From Proteobacteria bacterium SPGG2 (GTDB taxonomy: Bacteria; Pseudomonadota; Gammaproteobacteria; Acidiferrobacterales; SPGG2): DNA of 8,222 bases. Below, piece by piece: positions 6,284-8,222 of the stretch (position 1 is the first letter of the stretch; each line of letters opens with the position of its first letter). The notes beneath the pieces were generated by a model. It had not been told where the DNA came from. It was given only the letters and a program-made list of their open reading frames with translations, and ran no database searches. The translations under genes and the position numbers were made by a program. Location: assembly GCA_001643475.1 (NCBI GenBank), contig LXTK01000165.1, positions 1 to 8,222 on the forward strand, read 5' to 3'.

Positions 6284-8128
6284 CTAGGTTTCTTCCTTGC
6301 TAGGTTTATGCTCGGCTATGAGCCGCTGCTGAATGTTGGCGGGAACCGCCTCGTAATGGCTGAACTCCATTGAATACGAGCCGCGACCGCCAGTTACCGA
6401 CTTTAGCTTGGACTGGTAGTTATTGAGTTCGCTCAACGGCACCTGACCAGTAATCGACACCATACCACCGGTTAAGGTCTCCGTGCTGTTGATACGCCCA
6501 CGTTTGCCCGACAGGTCGCCGGTGATGTCACCCATATTGGCATCCGGTGCACTCACCTGAATCGTAACGATAGGCTCCAAAGTAATGGGTTTGGCCTTCT
6601 GCACTGCGTCGACAAATGCTTTCTTGCCAGCGGCGATAAAGGCAACCTCCTTCGAGTCGACCGCGTGATGCTTACCGTCATGGACCGTTACCTTGATGTC
6701 CTGCATCGGATAGCCGGTTATCGTGCCCGTCTCCAAAACTTGGCGGACGCCCTTCTCTATCGCGGGAATAAACTGGTGTGGGATGACACCACCAACAATT
6801 CCATTGACAAACTCAAAGCCAGCCCCGCGCGCTAGCGGCTCAACCCGCAGATACACTTCACCGAACTGACCCGCACCGCCTGTCTGTTTCTTGTGACGGT
6901 GGTGGCCTTCCGATTTCTTACTGATTGTCTCGCGGTACGAAATCTTGGGTGGGCGCGTCTCAACCTCTGCGCCGTGGCGATCCTTCATCTTCTCGAGCAT
7001 CACGCGCAAATGCAGATCACCAAGACCGCGGATGACCGTTTCGTTCATAGCTGCGTTGTGCTCAACCACGAAACAGGGATCTTCCGCTGCTAATTTCTGT
7101 AGGGCACTGGCAACCTTTTGCTCGTCTCCGCGTTGCTTAGCCTGGATCGCCAGGCCGACCATGGGTGTGGGTAGCTCCATCGGACGAAGATGATAATGGT
7201 CTTCGTCATGGGAATCATGCAACACGGCATCGAAGTGTATCTCGTCGACCTTTGCCACCGTGCAAATATCACCCGGTACGCCACTGTCAATCTCCAGATG
7301 TTCCTTGCCTTGAAGTTTGAACAAGTGCGCTACCTTGAAAGGTTTTCGGCCGTCGCCGATATAGAGTTGTGTGTCTTTGGCGATGGTTCCCTGGTGAATC
7401 CGAAAGATTCCTAATTTGCCAACAAACGGATCCACTGAAACCTTAAAAACATGGGCAAGAACGTGCTTGTCAGGATCCGACTCGGCCGTGACGGGTTCTG
7501 TGTCGTCGCCTTCACCTTTAAGAAAAGAGGGTGGGTTAGCCTCTTTGGGATTCGGCATGAGCTTGGCCATCACATCTAATAGCTCGGAAACGCCAACCCC
7601 AGAGATGCCTGAGACAAAACAAATAGGAATCAAATGGCCCTCACGCAATGCCTTCTCGAAGGGCTCATGCAGTTGTTCCGGGTTAACCTCGCCCTGGTCG
7701 AGATACAGTTCCATCAACTTCTCATCGACCTCAACAACTTGATCAACGATTTGTGTGTGGGCCTCCTCGACGGAGGAAAAGTCAGCGCTGCCGGAAGGAT
7801 TGAAAAAACAATCGACCACCGCCTGACCGCCATTGCTAGGCAGATTTATGGGCAAACACTCCCTGCCAAACGTCTCACGAACATTCTCGAGCAACGCCGG
7901 CAAATCCACATCATGGGCATCGATCTTATTGATAATTATCATGCGGCAGAGTTTGCGGTCAGCCTCCTCCGCCTCGAAGTCCGTCACGGTGGTCCCCTTA
8001 TCGACGCTTCCTGGGGCGTTAATCGCACCACCCTTATGCAATAGCGCCTCGGTGAGCGTGGTCTTGCCGGCTAGGGCGTGACCAACCAGGGCAATATTGC
8101 GGATATCCTCAGTTTTATAGGTGGGCAT
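6284..8128 (-). CDS. EF-G-like translation factor GTPase with an internally deleted G domain
   Basis: A 614-residue protein of the EF-G (FusA)-like family, which is normally about 690. Present: P-loop GHALAGKTT (16-24); GTTVTDFEAEE (46-55); NKID (67-70, G4); VSGISG (172-177, G5); domain II (about 222-310); domain III (about 318-392, with RGLGDLHL); domain IV (about 395-512, with HHRHKKQTGGAGQFGE and a tip HHAVDSKE that keeps the histidine of EF-G's decoding loop); domain V (about 515-605, with GDLSGKRGRI and GRGSYSMEF). Missing: the block between residues about 54 and 57, which in relatives carries switch I, strands 2-4, the DTPG motif and switch II, roughly 65-80 residues. The join is in frame and the rest has no stops. 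Start at ATG 8128-8126 is set by GGAGGAGG 8 nt upstream and the conserved MPTYKTEDIRNIALVGH. It could be a non-hydrolysing variant, a decaying paralogue, or an assembly error; a separate full EF-G would be expected elsewhere. Confidence 0.88.
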   Translation of the reverse strand: MPTYKTEDIRNIALVGHALAGKTTLTEALLHKGGAINAPGSVDKGTTVTDFEAEEADRKLCRMIIINKIDAHDVDLPALLENVRETFGRECLPINLPSNGGQAVVDCFFNPSGSADFSSVEEAHTQIVDQVVEVDEKLMELYLDQGEVNPEQLHEPFEKALREGHLIPICFVSGISGVGVSELLDVMAKLMPNPKEANPPSFLKGEGDDTEPVTAESDPDKHVLAHVFKVSVDPFVGKLGIFRIHQGTIAKDTQLYIGDGRKPFKVAHLFKLQGKEHLEIDSGVPGDICTVAKVDEIHFDAVLHDSHDEDHYHLRPMELPTPMVGLAIQAKQRGDEQKVASALQKLAAEDPCFVVEHNAAMNETVIRGLGDLHLRVMLEKMKDRHGAEVETRPPKISYRETISKKSEGHHRHKKQTGGAGQFGEVYLRVEPLARGAGFEFVNGIVGGVIPHQFIPAIEKGVRQVLETGTITGYPMQDIKVTVHDGKHHAVDSKEVAFIAAGKKAFVDAVQKAKPITLEPIVTIQVSAPDANMGDITGDLSGKRGRINSTETLTGGMVSITGQVPLSELNNYQSKLKSVTGGRGSYSMEFSHYEAVPANIQQRLIAEHKPSKEET

Positions 8129-8136
8129 GGGTACTG

Positions 8137-8144
8137 CCTCCTCC
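8137..8144 (-). promoter_or_regulatory. Strong ribosome binding site of the EF-G-like gene
   Basis: GGAGGAGG on the minus strand, 8 nt before ATG 8128. It rules out the in-frame ATG at 8200, which lies inside the repeat. The last four bases overlap the CTCCAT edge of repeat copy B. Confidence 0.85.
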
Positions 8145-8222
8145 ATCTGACCGCCACGGATGGCGGGAATGCAAAGGGATTGTCGGCCGCTCCTGCGCAT
8201 CCATGCGCTCGCGGCATTAGTG
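8141..8222 (+). repeat. Dispersed structured repeat, copy B (runs off the window)
   Basis: The same element as 2145-2264, without the 38-nt insert: CTCCATCTGACCG, then hairpin CCGCCA-CGGA-TGGCGG (8151-8166), then the 55-nt block from 8168 that ends GCGGCATTAGTG at the window edge. The second palindrome is GCGCAT-CC-ATGCGC (8195-8208). It forms nearly the whole visible leader of the EF-G-like gene and is read antisense in that transcript. The right end, where copy A has the CCATGCACGTCAG tandem, is not visible. Confidence 0.85.

Noticed and set aside
7634..8044. A 136-codon plus-strand frame opposite the EF-G-like gene
   Set aside because: It is entirely antisense to a strongly supported coding region and has no ribosome binding site or recognisable domain.
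8129..8200. Upstream in-frame ATG at 8200 that would add 24 residues to the EF-G-like protein
   Set aside because: It lies inside the dispersed repeat, has no ribosome binding site, and the conserved N-terminus with GGAGGAGG 8 nt upstream begins at 8128.

Overview
The window looks like a piece of a gammaproteobacterial chromosome of moderate G+C (roughly 52-55% by eye). The evidence is the protein types: a leucine dehydrogenase joined to a PdhA-like E1 alpha, a GspA/GspB (ExeA/ExeB) pair, and an EF-G-like GTPase of the form found beside housekeeping genes in that class. No phage, transposase, CRISPR, tRNA or rRNA gene was seen. I cannot name the genus.

Layout, left to right. (1) 1-757, minus: the N-terminal 252 residues of an E1 alpha subunit of a 2-oxoacid dehydrogenase complex, cut by the window edge. 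It overlaps by 8 nt the end of (2) 750-1856, minus: a leucine/branched-chain amino acid dehydrogenase. These two are translationally coupled and probably deaminate leucine, valine and isoleucine and then oxidise the keto acids. (3) 1857-2337: a divergent intergenic region with a perfect TATAAT for the minus operon, then a structured dispersed repeat (copy A) and a short tandem duplication. (4) 2338-3573, plus: a fusion of an alpha/beta hydrolase with an OsmC-type thiol peroxidase domain. (5) 3599-4315 and 4318-6036, minus: gspB and gspA, the inner-membrane pair that helps the type II secretion secretin cross peptidoglycan. They are 2 nt apart and converge on the hydrolase gene. (6) 6037-6283: a gap with a candidate promoter for gspAB and several inverted repeats. 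(7) 6284-8128, minus: an EF-G-like translation factor. (8) 8129-8222: its leader, made almost entirely of repeat copy B.

Two things stand out. First, the EF-G-like protein is 614 residues instead of about 690. It keeps the P-loop, the NKID motif and all of domains II-V, but lacks a clean in-frame block of roughly 65-80 residues that should hold switch I and the DTPG/switch II motif. As written it should bind the ribosome but not hydrolyse GTP normally. Second, the repeats at 2145-2264 and 8141-8222 share a hairpin whose two stem arms differ by a compensated base pair (A-T against C-G), and a second palindrome that survives a 1-nt indel. Selection or a copying mechanism therefore seems to preserve the fold. 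Each copy lies directly 5' of a gene but in opposite orientation relative to it.
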